The translations under genes and the position numbers were made by a program. The notes below the pieces were generated by a model. The model was not told the DNA's origin and did no database searches. It was given only the letters and a program-made list of their open reading frames with translations. From NCBI GenBank assembly GCA_963789165.1, contig CAWBJP010000014.1:121977-185976 (forward strand): 64,000 nucleotides of DNA, given 5' to 3'. This document shows positions 47,685 to 55,567 of this stretch, in pieces. The stretch is from CAWBJP01 sp963789165. GTDB lineage: Bacteria > Actinomycetota > Acidimicrobiia > IMCC26256 > BP-133. Positions within the stretch are counted from its first letter, which is position 1. Every line of letters begins with the position of its first letter.

Positions 47685-48823
47685 TCACGGCCGGTTTCCG
47701 GCCTCGGCCGAACCCTCCCCCGCCGGGCGCTGCACCACATCTGCACCACATTCACCGCCGAACAGGACGTCGAGCTTGTCCGCGGCAGCCCGGTCCACCG
47801 ACACCGGCAACGACCCGTAGACGTCCGCCGTCGTACGGATCGAGGCGTGCCCGAGCCGCCGCTGGATCACCTCGAGATCCACCCCGACCTCCCGCATCAG
47901 CGCCCCGGCCGAGTGGCGCAGCCGGTGGAACGTGAGCCCCTCCAGGCCGGCCCGGACCAGGGCGGGGTTGTAGACCCGCATCCGGAAGTTCGACGCCCGC
48001 AGCGGCCCACCAGCCGGCGCCTGGACGACAAGCTCGTCCCGGCCGGGCCGCCCGGTGCGGGCCAGGTGGGCGGCCAGCTCGTCCACCACGTATCCGGGCA
48101 GGGAGATCGTCCTCGCCGCTGCCATCGTCTTGCCGTCGCCCTCGACGAACTGGCCATCGACCTCGTTGATGGTCGCGCCCACGGTCACGGTCCGCCTCAG
48201 GAAGTCGACAGCCCCCACCCGCAGCCCGACCATCTCGGCCAGGCGCAAGCCGGTCGCCCCGAGGAACACTGCCACCCGGTAGTCGGTGGGCATCGCGTCG
48301 GCCAGGCGCAGGACGTCTGCGGCCAAGGCGTTGCGCTTCGTCGCCTTCGACAGCTCGGGGAGGCGGATCCGCGGCACGGGGTGCGGGCCAGCAGGTCATC
48401 CTCGACGGCCCACGAGCAGATGGCGCGGAGCACCCCGTAGTCCGTCTGGACCGTCTTCGGGGCCAACCCACGATCGACCATCCGGTCGACGCACGCCCGG
48501 ATATGGCTCGGCCGGAGGTCGCCGAGGTGGACGGGACCGAGGACGGGCAGGAGGTGGACCCTGACCACGGACCGGTCCCGGGCCAGCGTGGTCTTGCGCT
48601 TCGTCGGGTTGGCCTCCAGCCACGCCGCGGCCAGGTCGGCGAAGGTGACCCTTCCGGATGCCGGGTCAATCCACGCCCCGCGGCGCTGCTCGACCTCCAC
48701 CTCGGCGAGGTAGGCGCGGGCGTCGGCCTTGGTGTCGAACGTCTTGGTGCGCTGCCCGCCGGCGGGGTCGCGGAACCTCGCCTCCCACCGGTCCGTCCTG
48801 GGTGCCCTACGGATCGAGCCCAT
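47685..48823 (-). pseudogene. Tyrosine integrase of element A (frameshifted copy)
   Basis: A nearly identical copy of the intact integrase at 62321-63475. It has a one-base loss near 48370, in the codons for residues 150-152, which splits it into N-terminal (to CRG) and catalytic halves. A second one-base difference near 47727 alters the last residues. One coding difference is seen: residue 260 is Pro here and His in the other copy. The catalytic residues R194, H300, R303, H326 and Y336 (numbering of the intact copy) are all encoded. Given the error pattern of the whole window, the break may be artefactual. The ATG at 48823 follows the Zn-protein reading frame closely. Confidence 0.75.
47731..47751. 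promoter_or_regulatory. Paired arm-type sites, left end of element A
   Basis: Two copies of TGCACCACAT, separated by one base, lie 53 bp inside the attachment core. The same pair occurs 104 bp from the right core (62159-62179) and again in element B (62382-62402). Symmetric placement near both ends suggests integrase arm-binding sites. Confidence 0.6.
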
Positions 48824-48854
48824 CAGTTTCTCCCTCTCGTGCTGTAACGGCTAT

Positions 48855-48925
48855 CGGAGGTGTTCTGGAGGCGTTCTCGGAGGCGTTCTCGGAGGCGTTC
48901 TCGGAGGCGTTCTCGGAGGCGAGTG
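48855..48925. repeat. 12-bp tandem repeat, element A copy
   Basis: Units of CGGAGGCGTTCT: one variant unit (CGGAGGTGTTCT), one 11-base unit lacking C, three perfect units and a degenerate last unit. They lie just upstream of the integrase, in the tail of the overlapping Zn-protein frame, where they encode S-E-N-A repeats. Element B has one unit fewer. Confidence 0.85.
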
Positions 48926-49076
48926 CCCGCTGCTCGCGGCGGTGGGCGGCGACCCGGCAGCGCCCCGAGCGGGCGTCCCGAGTGATGGTGGATAAGGAGG
49001 GGGGTGAGAGACAGGTGGTGTCTGGACTGTATGAGAGCGGGTGTTGGGGTGGTGTGAAGGGGCGACGAACTTCTAG

Positions 49077-49435
49077 TCACATCTGTAGAACCGTCGTCCT
49101 CCCCTCCCGGTGGCGACCGGCACGCTCGTCCTCGGCCGCCCACCGGCACGACGCCGAGCAGTAGGTGCGGGGGGCACCGCCGACGTGCACGCACGCCGCC
49201 ACCGCCCGGCCGCAGTGGGCGCAGGTTGCGGTGTAGCGGATGGCCGGGCACCGAAGCAGGCGGCGCACAGCTCCTCCGGCCACCACTGGTCCTCCCAATC
49301 CCACCCTTCGGGCCAGTCGTCCCACTTCTCCTGCAGGACGCGGGCGACGTAGACGGTTCCGGTGATCGCAGCGCTACACGCCGCGCACGGCACCTCCAGG
49401 AAAGAACCACCTTGCGATCCGTTACGGGGGGTCAC
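49077..49435 (-). pseudogene. Cys-rich zinc-binding protein of element A (degraded)
   Basis: The GTG at 49435 overlaps the stop of the next gene (GTGA). The text has PCAACSAAITGTVYVARVLQE, ELCAACFG, then after a shift near 49245 ATCAHCGRAVAACVHVGG and TYCSASCRWAAEDER, all paired Cys typical of small zinc-ribbon proteins. This copy stops at 49077 (VLQM-stop). The element B copy instead continues with VCDWCDLTFVAP and a further Cys motif up to the integrase start. The 130 bases between the two parts differ strongly between elements. Probably a real gene that has decayed or carries errors in A. Function unknown. Confidence 0.5.
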
Positions 49436-50067
49436 TTGGTTGCCCTCTTCTTCGTCGACGGCTTCGTCGGCTCCATGGCCCGCAGGATTTCGGCGGCCTT
49501 CTCGGTGAGGACGCCGGTGGACCGCCCGGCGGCGGCGGCGGTGAGGAACCCCTTCTTCCGGCAGGCGAAGACGAGGTCCCGGATCTGGGAGGGGCGCATG
49601 CCGAGCTCGTCGGCGAGGTCGGCGTTGGGCCGCTTCGACCCGACCGCGATCCGGTGGGTGTAGCGGGCGGCGAAGGCGGCGAGGTACTCGTCAGACCCGG
49701 CGGGGAAGTCACGGGGGTCACCGTTGGGTGGCACCTCCCGGTGGCGGGCGAGGTGCTGGTTGACCTGGTCGACGAGCGGCCCGAACCGGATGCTGCGCAG
49801 CAGGTCGGCGGTGACAGCGGGAACGACCTCGGCCGCCGGCCCGGCGTGCTTCACCTTGCCGCCCATGGCCTCGACCGCCGCCGGCACCGGATTCGGCTGC
49901 CGTCTGATGGTGAGTTCGACGATGGCCGGAGGGTCGAGGCTGTCGTCGACCCGGGCGGTCACCCACCAGCCGGGATAGCCGGCGATGGCGGCCTGGAGGC
50001 TGAGGAGCCCTTCGGCGTCGCGTTCGGAGGTGGAGGACCGGGACCCGAGGACAGTTCGACGTGTCAT
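49432..50067 (-). CDS. Helix-turn-helix protein of element A
   Basis: A 211-residue protein. The first 100 residues form a mixed domain I cannot assign (GYPGWWVTARVDDS, PPAIVELTIRRQPNP). The C-terminal 70 residues contain a Y-THRIAVGSKRPNADLADEL helix-turn-helix, then GMRPSQIRDLVFACRKKGFLT and GRSTGVLTEKAAEIL. This layout is common in actinobacterial phages and integrative elements beside the integrase. It is the first gene of the minus-strand operon ending with the integrase and is divergent from the Xre gene. Probably a transcription regulator or directionality factor. Confidence 0.7.
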   Translation of the reverse strand: MTRRTVLGSRSSTSERDAEGLLSLQAAIAGYPGWWVTARVDDSLDPPAIVELTIRRQPNPVPAAVEAMGGKVKHAGPAAEVVPAVTADLLRSIRFGPLVDQVNQHLARHREVPPNGDPRDFPAGSDEYLAAFAARYTHRIAVGSKRPNADLADELGMRPSQIRDLVFACRKKGFLTAAAAGRSTGVLTEKAAEILRAMEPTKPSTKKRATK

Positions 50068-50119
50068 ACATGGACCGTACCGCTAACGTGCCAGAGTTGC
50101 AACACCAAGACAGACTTTC

Positions 50120-50145
50120 GGTATTGACGAACCAACCGATACCGT
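50120..50145. promoter_or_regulatory. Operator-like inverted repeat in the divergent switch region
   Basis: CGGTAT (50120-50125) and ATACCG (50140-50145) are inverted around a -35-like TTGACG (50125-50130). The site lies between the divergent HTH gene (start 50067) and the Xre gene (start 50160). This is the natural binding place for the Xre repressor. Confidence 0.5.
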
Positions 50146-50159
50146 GACAAGGTGTCGGC

Positions 50160-50396
50160 ATGATAAGCGATGCGCTCCTCCTGAAACTCCGATCCAAGCG
50201 CAACCTGCCGCCACCCGAGTTCTGCCGCGGGGTGCGCGTCGCCGCCGGCGCCAGCCAAGCCGACCTCGCCGAGCTCCTCGGTGTCCACCGAGAAACCATC
50301 TCTCGATGGGAGCGCGGCAACCGCCGCCCCAGCCCCAGGCACCTCGCCCGCTACCTCGAGCTCCTCGAGGAACTCCGCAAGGTGGCGGCCGCATGA
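50160..50396 (+). CDS. Xre-family (Cro/C1-type) regulator
   Basis: A 78-residue repressor-like protein. The helix-turn-helix is FCRGVRVAAGASQADLAELLG followed by VHRETISRWERGNRRPSPRH, with the typical recognition-helix pattern R-E-T-I-S-R-W-E-R-G. The ATG at 50160 follows AAGGTG. Its stop overlaps the next gene (ATGA). It likely controls the divergent promoters between 50068 and 50159. Confidence 0.88.
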   Translation: MISDALLLKLRSKRNLPPPEFCRGVRVAAGASQADLAELLGVHRETISRWERGNRRPSPRHLARYLELLEELRKVAAA

Positions 50397-50626
50397 GCCG
50401 CCAGCTCGTCACCATCCCCCAGGCTGTCGCCGCCCGGCCCTGGCTCACCGAACGGCTCCTCCGACGCTACGTAGCGGAACGGCGAGTCCCGTTCCACCGG
50501 GTCGGCCGTCGGGTCCTCTTCGACCTGGCCGACTTGGACGCCTTCGCCGAAGCCGGCCGGGTCGAGCCTCCCGCCCCACTGCGGCTCGCTCAGCCACGCC
50601 GGTCGGCGGGTGTGTCCCAGACGTGA
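50393..50626 (+). CDS. Excisionase-like winged-helix protein
   Basis: A 77-residue protein with the MerR-like/HTH_17 fold: VTIPQAVAARPWLTERLLRRYV, then ERRVPFHRVGRRVLFDLADLDAF. The R-V-P-x-x-R-V-G-R-R-V-x-F signature is shared by excisionases and phage regulators. It starts with ATGA overlap with the Xre gene. The role as the excision factor paired with the integrase is inferred from position and size. Confidence 0.75.
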   Translation: MSRQLVTIPQAVAARPWLTERLLRRYVAERRVPFHRVGRRVLFDLADLDAFAEAGRVEPPAPLRLAQPRRSAGVSQT

Positions 50627-50687
50627 AACGAGGCGGGGTTCGCCTTCCCCGCCTCGTCTCGAAGCTCACCCTCGACAGGAGAACCTC

Positions 50688-50912
50688 GTGAAGCATACCG
50701 AAGGGCACCGGCAGGAACTACCGGCTCGCGCCGCTGCTGAACTCGAAGCGCTCCTCCGCCTCGCCGCCGTCCGCGACATCTGCGACGCGTTCCTGGCCGG
50801 CCACTGGGAGATCGACTCCGGGCTGGTCCTCCTCGCCACCGCGCTCCTCGACCAGGCCGGCGCCTGGGCCATGATCGCCGAGGAGGCTGACGGCCGGCGG
50901 TCGGCGGCGTGA
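50688..50912 (+). CDS. Small hypothetical helical protein
   Basis: A 74-residue, all-helical protein (AAAELEALLRLAAVRDICDAFL and IDSGLVLLATALLDQAGAWAMI). The GTG at 50688 follows ACAGGAGA. The stop overlaps the start of the ATPase gene (GTGA). I do not recognise it. Position suggests a replication accessory. Confidence 0.55.
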   Translation: MKHTEGHRQELPARAAAELEALLRLAAVRDICDAFLAGHWEIDSGLVLLATALLDQAGAWAMIAEEADGRRSAA

Positions 50913-52348
50913 CCATGCCCAACTCCCCAGACGCCGAGGCCTCCCTCGTCGGGGCGCTGATCGGCTGCCCGGCGGCCATCCCATCCGCACTCGAGGTGGT
51001 CCAGCCCGAGGACCTCCACACGCCACGCTACGGCCGGATCCTGGCCGTCCTCTCCGAGATGCACCAGCGGGGCGAGGCAGTCAACCCCACCACGCTCGCC
51101 GCCCACCTCCCAACCCTGAACGGGTCGGCGAAACGGGAAGTGCTCGGCCTGGAGGCCGGCTGCCCGTCGATGGCGGCGTCGCTCGACTACGCCAGGATCG
51201 TCGCCGACCACGCCTACCGCCGCCGGCTCATCGCCGCCGCCCACGAACTCAACCGTGCGGCCCGAAGCGGCGACCGCGTCGAGGAAGCCGTCGGCCACCT
51301 GGAGGAGGTGACCCGACGCCGGCTCGCCGCCACCCAGGCACCTACCCGGCTGTTCTTCGGCGGCGACTTCCTCTTCGGCGACACCGACGAGACGGACCAG
51401 CCTGTGTTCGGCAGCGACAGCGACGTCCTCCACGCCAGCGGCGAAGCCACGTTCGTGATCGCGATCACCGGCGTCGGGAAGAGCACCTACGCCCAGAACC
51501 TTCTCCTGCGCCGCCTGGGGCTCGTCGACAGCGACTTCCTCGGCTACCCCGTCACACCACTGCCGCCCGGCGAAGCCATCCTCTACATCGCCGCAGACCG
51601 GCCCCGTCAAATCCGCCGCAGCCTCCGGCGCATGGTCCGGCCCGACCAGCGCGACGAGCTCGACCGGCGCCTCCTCGTCTGGAAGGGGCCCCTCCCGTTC
51701 CTCCTCAACCGCGAACCCACCCGCCTCGCCACCTTCGTCACCCAGACCGAATCGGACCACGACGTCGTGGTCCGAGACGTCGTCCTCGACAGCCTCAAAG
51801 ACGTCGCCTTCGAGCTCAGCAAAGACGAAGGCGGTGCCGCCGTCGCACACGCTGTCAACCACGTCGGCGCCGAGGGGCGCGAGGTGCTCGTCCTCCACCA
51901 CCAGCGGAAACCCGAGCAGGGAGCCAGGAAGGCCCCGGCTGACATCTCCGACGTTTACGGCTCCCAGTTCCTCACCGCCTGCGCCGGGAACGTCATCTAC
52001 CTCCACGGCGAACCCGGAGGGCACTGCCTCAGCCTCCACCACCTCAAGCAGTCCGCCGACCGGGTCGGCCCCCTCGATCTCGACTACGACCACGACACCG
52101 GTGCTCTCACCGTCCAGCCCCGACCCGACCTTCTCGACGCCCTCCGCCGCGCTCCGAAAGGGATGACGGCGCGCACCGCCTGCTACGTCCTCTACGGCGT
52201 CGACGAACCCGACCGGAACACGATGGCCAGGGGTTACCGGAAGCTCGAGCGGCTCGTGAAGCTCGGCCTGGCACACCGCCAGAAGCCCGATGCCGGCTTC
52301 GACCAGGCCGCCCTCTACTACCCCGTCATCCCCCAGGAAGCGGCATGA
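50909..52348 (+). CDS. RepA/DnaB-like replication ATPase
   Basis: The 479-residue protein starts with a DnaB N-domain-like segment (DAEASLVGALIGCPAAIPSALE, then EDLHTPRYGRILAVLSEM). An AAA_25/RecA-type ATPase follows. Its Walker A reads IAITGVGKSTYA, where the usual first Gly is Ala; Walker B is VVRDVVLDSLKDV. A helical C-terminus follows (GMTARTACYVLYGVDEPDRNT), with a winged-helix look. A DNA primase/helicase-loader role is likely. The iteron cluster begins seven bases after its stop, which supports a replication role. Confidence 0.75.
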   Translation: MTMPNSPDAEASLVGALIGCPAAIPSALEVVQPEDLHTPRYGRILAVLSEMHQRGEAVNPTTLAAHLPTLNGSAKREVLGLEAGCPSMAASLDYARIVADHAYRRRLIAAAHELNRAARSGDRVEEAVGHLEEVTRRRLAATQAPTRLFFGGDFLFGDTDETDQPVFGSDSDVLHASGEATFVIAITGVGKSTYAQNLLLRRLGLVDSDFLGYPVTPLPPGEAILYIAADRPRQIRRSLRRMVRPDQRDELDRRLLVWKGPLPFLLNREPTRLATFVTQTESDHDVVVRDVVLDSLKDVAFELSKDEGGAAVAHAVNHVGAEGREVLVLHHQRKPEQGARKAPADISDVYGSQFLTACAGNVIYLHGEPGGHCLSLHHLKQSADRVGPLDLDYDHDTGALTVQPRPDLLDALRRAPKGMTARTACYVLYGVDEPDRNTMARGYRKLERLVKLGLAHRQKPDAGFDQAALYYPVIPQEAA

Positions 52349-52354
52349 ACCCTC

Positions 52355-52478
52355 GGTCACGGTTCACGGTCACGCACCGGTCACGCACGGTCACGAAGAG
52401 CCTGCGGTCACGCACCCCCTACTACGTAGAGGGGGGGTGCGTGAGCGGTCACGCAAGGCTCACGCCGAGGGCGTGACC
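52355..52478. repeat. Iteron cluster with large palindrome: candidate origin of replication
   Basis: GGTCACG occurs directly at 52355, 52368, 52379, 52389, 52406 and 52447, and inverted (CGTGACC) at 52472. Between the fifth and sixth copies lies an interrupted palindrome with 12-bp arms, TCACGCACCCCC (52408-52419) and GGGGGTGCGTGA (52433-52444). At its centre is CTACGTAG (52422-52429). The cluster lies between the RepA-like ATPase stop and the next gene. Iterons beside a Rep gene are a standard plasmid/phage origin layout. Confidence 0.7.
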
Positions 52479-52502
52479 ACCCGAACGAAGGAGTCCCCCA
52501 AC

Positions 52503-52897
52503 GTGAAAGCCCTTGAGACCCACTACCGAGGCTGGAGGTTCCGAAGCCGGATCGAGGCCCGCTGGGCAGTCTTCTTCGACGCCCTCGGAATCAGCTGGGA
52601 CTACGAGCTCGAGCCCTGGAAGCGGCACCGATCGGGCCGCACCTCCTCGCCTTCCTGGAAGGCAGGACCGGATGGTCCGGCACGGCCGGCAGCCTCCTCG
52701 ACCGGCTCGCCGACCAGGCCGGCCACCGGGCCTCGACGAGCAAGTACTGGCCGAGGAACCCGCGGTCGCTTTCCAGTGCGCTCCGGCGGCTCGCCCCGCC
52801 GCTCCGGGCGATCGACTGGGAAGTCACGTTCAGCCGGGAGCCTGGCGGGAACCGGACCCGGCTGGTCGCCTTCACGAAGAAGTCCCCCGATGCCTGA
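52503..52897 (+). CDS. Nuclease-like N-terminus joined to primase-type C-terminus (frameshift)
   Basis: The GTG at 52503 follows ACGAAGGAG. The first frame reads VKALETHYRGWRFRSRIEAR, then WAVFFDALGISWDYELEP, the start of phage PD-(D/E)XK-like nucleases. After 52616 the sensible text is in another frame: IGPHLLAFLEGRTGWSGTAG, then KYWPRNPRSLSSALRRLAPP and EVTFSREPGGNRTRLVAF. That is the usual C-terminus of phage primase/DUF3987-type proteins. Either one base is missing and this is a fusion, or a deletion has joined parts of two genes. No catalytic residues of the nuclease remain. Confidence 0.5.
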
Positions 52898-53011
52898 CGC
52901 CATTCAAGGTGGGGATTTTTGCGTCCCGACCGTCCCTTGCGTCCCGGCCCGGGACGGTGGGACGCAACGGGACGCAAATTGCGGGACCTTGAACAGCGAC
53001 CGGCTGCTGTG

Positions 53012-53521
53012 GTGACCGCCCCGTTCACCGAACGTCTGGCTGGCGCCCGGGCCTTCGTGGCCGCGGCCAAGGCCGGCGCCATCCCGCCACCACCCGTGCA
53101 TCTAGCCGACCAGCTGCTCGCCGCCACCGAGGACGCCCACCTCATCGCCCTGCGGCTCTCCGCCGCCCTCCGGGTGGTCGACCCGGATCGCGGGTGGCGG
53201 TCGGCGACGGGTGACGCCTGCGATCCGGGGGAGGTCGACGCCCGCATCATCGCCGCCCTGGCGGGCTGCCGCCTCTGCCCCCATCTCCGCCGCGGGCCCC
53301 AGCCGGCCACGGTGTGCCTCGCCCTCCGTCGGGTCGAGTGCGCCCGGTGCCGCCAGACGTACCGGAAGCCCCCGGCCGACGAGGACGACCGCTGCGACTG
53401 GTGCGGAGCACGGGGCGCGTCCCTGTTCACCCCTGTCGCTTTCCAGCGCGGCCCGCTCGTCGTCATCGGCGACGCCTGCGATGCGTGCGCCGCCGTGCTC
53501 GTCTTCGAGGCCGCGCCGTGA
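53012..53521 (+). CDS. Zinc-ribbon protein with four CxxC pairs
   Basis: A 169-residue protein. The N-terminal half is helical (LAGARAFVAAAKAGAIPPPP, LADQLLAATEDAHLIALRLS). The C-terminal half has CRLCPH, CARCRQ, CDWCGA and CDACAA, enough for two zinc sites. The GTG at 53012 is the best start. The stop overlaps the HNH gene (GTGA). I do not know the function; a DNA-binding partner of the nuclease is plausible. Confidence 0.6.
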   Translation: MTAPFTERLAGARAFVAAAKAGAIPPPPVHLADQLLAATEDAHLIALRLSAALRVVDPDRGWRSATGDACDPGEVDARIIAALAGCRLCPHLRRGPQPATVCLALRRVECARCRQTYRKPPADEDDRCDWCGARGASLFTPVAFQRGPLVVIGDACDACAAVLVFEAAP

Positions 53522-53856
53522 CCTGGGACACCAGCAAGCGCAAGCAGCAGCTCCGCCAAGCCGGCACCAGCGGATGGGACGAAGCGAAGGCGGCCAAGCG
53601 GATCATGCGCCGCGACGCCGGCATCTGCCACGTTTGCCACCAGGGCGGCGCCGACGAGGTCGATCACGTCGTGCCCCTCTCGGTCACCGGCCCCGGCGGC
53701 GACCACGACGCCAACAAGGCGCCGATCCACAAGATCCCCTGCCACAAGAACAAGACCGACGCGGAAGCGGCCACGACCCGCGCCCGCCGCAGTCGCCGCC
53801 GCCCGACCGAGGACCACCCCGGCCTGCTCCGCAGGCCAGACGGTGATGCCGGATGA
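53518..53856 (+). CDS. HNH endonuclease
   Basis: A 112-residue nuclease. The HNH core reads ICHVCHQGGADEVDHVVPLS (the D-H general base), then the Asn in DANKAPIH and the final His/Lys in CHKNK. Phage HNH proteins beside terminase genes are needed for cohesive-end cleavage and packaging in many siphophages. It overlaps the zinc-ribbon gene (GTGA) and precedes a palindrome-rich spacer and the terminase-small-like gene, in line with that role. Confidence 0.85.
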   Translation: MTWDTSKRKQQLRQAGTSGWDEAKAAKRIMRRDAGICHVCHQGGADEVDHVVPLSVTGPGGDHDANKAPIHKIPCHKNKTDAEAATTRARRSRRRPTEDHPGLLRRPDGDAG

Positions 53857-54205
53857 CCCCGGGTTGTGCCGCGGCCCACCCTGAGGGGCTCACCCCCGAC
53901 CTTCGGGCGCATGCGCCCGAAGGTCGGCCTTCGAGGGGGGGCACCCCCTACGGGGGAAGGCCCGCGGGTACGGCCGGTGCCACCAGATGTAGAACAACCA
54001 AGGGGGTCATCACTCGGGGGAGACGTCCAGGTTGGCTCCCTTGAAAGTTTGCCCATGGCGAATCGCCGGTCGCCACCCGCGGACGGGGGGCACCCCCCGC
54101 GGGGGAAGGCCCACGGTCGGAGGGGATAGCACCTCGGGCAATGTGTGATTCTCCAGACTTTCGGCCTCGGACAAAACACATATCGCAGAGATCAGGAGGT
54201 TCGTT
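53857..54205. promoter_or_regulatory. Palindrome-rich noncoding spacer: candidate cos/pac or regulatory region
   Basis: About 350 bases without a credible gene. A perfect 32-bp palindrome occupies 53896-53927 (arm CCGACCTTCGGGCGCA). Two copies of a motif of about 28 bases follow, GGGGGCACCCCC(C)T/GNCGGGGGAAGGCCC, near 53936-53972 and 54085-54112. Each can itself fold back. The spacer lies between HNH and terminase-small-like genes, where siphophages often carry cos. The end of the spacer holds the AGGAGG (54194-54199) of the next gene. Confidence 0.55.
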
Positions 54206-54394
54206 GTGCAGAATGACGACCCAGAGCGGGATGACGATCCGAAGCAGTTCACGTTGGAAGAGTGGCTGGCCCGCCATGGGACGCGGACGGGCACGTTCAC
54301 GATCAACGGTGTCAGGTACACGGACCTCAACGAGGTGGAGTGGCGCCGGGCCAATGGCGTCTGGCTGAAGCCCGAGCAGAAGCCGGGGGGCTGA
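54206..54394 (+). CDS. Small hypothetical protein
   Basis: A 62-residue acidic-then-basic protein (FTLEEWLARHGTRTGTFTIN, then GVRYTDLNEVEWRRANGVWL). The GTG at 54206 is placed six bases after AGGAGG, which decides the start. I do not recognise it. It lies between the spacer and the terminase-small-like gene. Confidence 0.65.
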   Translation: MQNDDPERDDDPKQFTLEEWLARHGTRTGTFTINGVRYTDLNEVEWRRANGVWLKPEQKPGG

Positions 54395-54396
54395 CG

Positions 54397-54825
54397 ATGC
54401 CGATCTCGGGGCGGAAGCCGAAGCCTGACGGTCAGAAGCGGAACCGGCACCAGCCGGCGTTCGACTGGACGGTGGTGCCGGACGTCCCGTTCCGGGGTGG
54501 GCCGAGGCTCCCGGCGCGTCAGCCGGGCGGGGCGGCGTGGCCGCCCCGCACCCGGGCGTGGTGGGCGGCGCTGTCTCGGATGCCTCACTGTGTGCTGTGG
54601 ACCCCGGCCGACTGGTCGTACGCGCTGGACACGGCGTTCGTCCATGCCGCCTTCTCGGTGGGGGACATGAAGACGGCGGGTGAGCTGCGGAACCGGGAGA
54701 AGGTGTTGGGGACCACGATCGACGCCCGCCGGGATCTGCGGATCCGCTACGTCGGCCCGGCCCCGGAGACGGCCACCCGGGCCGAGGTGACGAGTATGGG
54801 CGCCTACCGGGACGCGCTCCGGTGA
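54397..54825 (+). CDS. Phage terminase small subunit-like protein
   Basis: A 142-residue protein. The basic N-terminus (MPISGRKPKPDGQKRNRH) and a D-W-x-x-V-P-D-V-P motif are followed by WPPRTRAWWAALSRMPHCVL, TPADWSYALDTAFVHAAF and NREKVLGTTIDARRDLRIRYV. This is the pattern of actinophage small terminases: W-P-x-x-T-x-x-W-W, then a helical pair ending in a single R-x-R-x-R-Y. No large terminase gene follows, which is unusual. Starts three bases after the previous stop. Confidence 0.65.
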   Translation: MPISGRKPKPDGQKRNRHQPAFDWTVVPDVPFRGGPRLPARQPGGAAWPPRTRAWWAALSRMPHCVLWTPADWSYALDTAFVHAAFSVGDMKTAGELRNREKVLGTTIDARRDLRIRYVGPAPETATRAEVTSMGAYRDALR

Positions 54826-55000
54826 TGGCTTCCGCCGTCGTCGGTGGTCCGCTGGCGTGTGTTGGGTTGCCGCGGCACCCGGCGCAAACCGTGGCCGTCG
54901 GCGGGGCGGCGGTGGGAGCGGCGACGGGCCGGGTGGGGACCGCCATGCCCTGCCCGGCCAGGTCGCCGTCGTGATCGACGGCACCCCTGATGAGCTCCGG

Positions 55001-55567
55001 ATGGTGGCAGCAGTGACCCTGTTCCCCGACGACACCGTCGACAGGGCCGGTGGGGAGGACGAGTCCGCCGCGGGCAAGACGTCGGTGTACCGGCTGTACG
55101 ACCGGGGCGGCTGCCTGCTGTACGTCGGGATCACATCGACGGGGACGAAGCGGTTCGCTCAGCACCGGGATTCGCAGCCGTGGTTCGATGACGTCGCTCA
55201 GGCCGAGTTTGAGCATTACGACACCCGGCGGGAGGCGCTCGCGAGGGAAGCGTTCCTGATCTGGTCGTCGCGCCCGATCCACAACAAGGCGCTGAACGGA
55301 CGTCCCGGCTCGCACCACTGCGTCAACCCGGGGCGCCCCGCCCGGGAATGTCTCGCCGCCCTGGTCGCAGAGGACCCCGACCCGACGATCGGGCTGCACT
55401 GCTGCGACTGGATGAAGCAGCGTCGCATCCTCTACAAGGCCGAAACGGAAGCGCTGAGGGTAGCGCTGGCGACCCCCAGGGCGATGTGCCCGGAGTGCCT
55501 CGAGCTGCAGACGTCTCTGCGGGAAATTGAGGTCCGGCTGAGCGACCCGGAGGCGGACGGTTCGTGA
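55001..55567 (+). CDS. GIY-YIG nuclease-domain protein
   Basis: The GIY-YIG core is SVYRLYDRGGCLLYVGITST, then RFAQHRDSQPWFDDVAQAEF, with the catalytic Arg/Glu positions in AREAFLIWSSRPIHNKALN. The 188-residue protein has a C-terminal helical part with two Cys (CPECLELQTSLREIEVRL). The ATG at 55001 is a reasonable start; GTG at 54971 would add ten residues. It occupies the place where a large terminase would be expected. Role unknown; possible homing-type or host-targeting nuclease. Confidence 0.7.
   Translation: MVAAVTLFPDDTVDRAGGEDESAAGKTSVYRLYDRGGCLLYVGITSTGTKRFAQHRDSQPWFDDVAQAEFEHYDTRREALAREAFLIWSSRPIHNKALNGRPGSHHCVNPGRPARECLAALVAEDPDPTIGLHCCDWMKQRRILYKAETEALRVALATPRAMCPECLELQTSLREIEVRLSDPEADGS

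Noticed and set aside
48855..48925. CRISPR-like array
   Set aside because: The 12-bp units are directly adjacent with no spacers and lie in a coding frame; this is a simple tandem repeat.
50909..52348. Phage large terminase
   Set aside because: Although it has a P-loop, the DnaB-like N-domain, RecA-type core and neighbouring iterons fit a replication ATPase; no terminase nuclease motif is seen.
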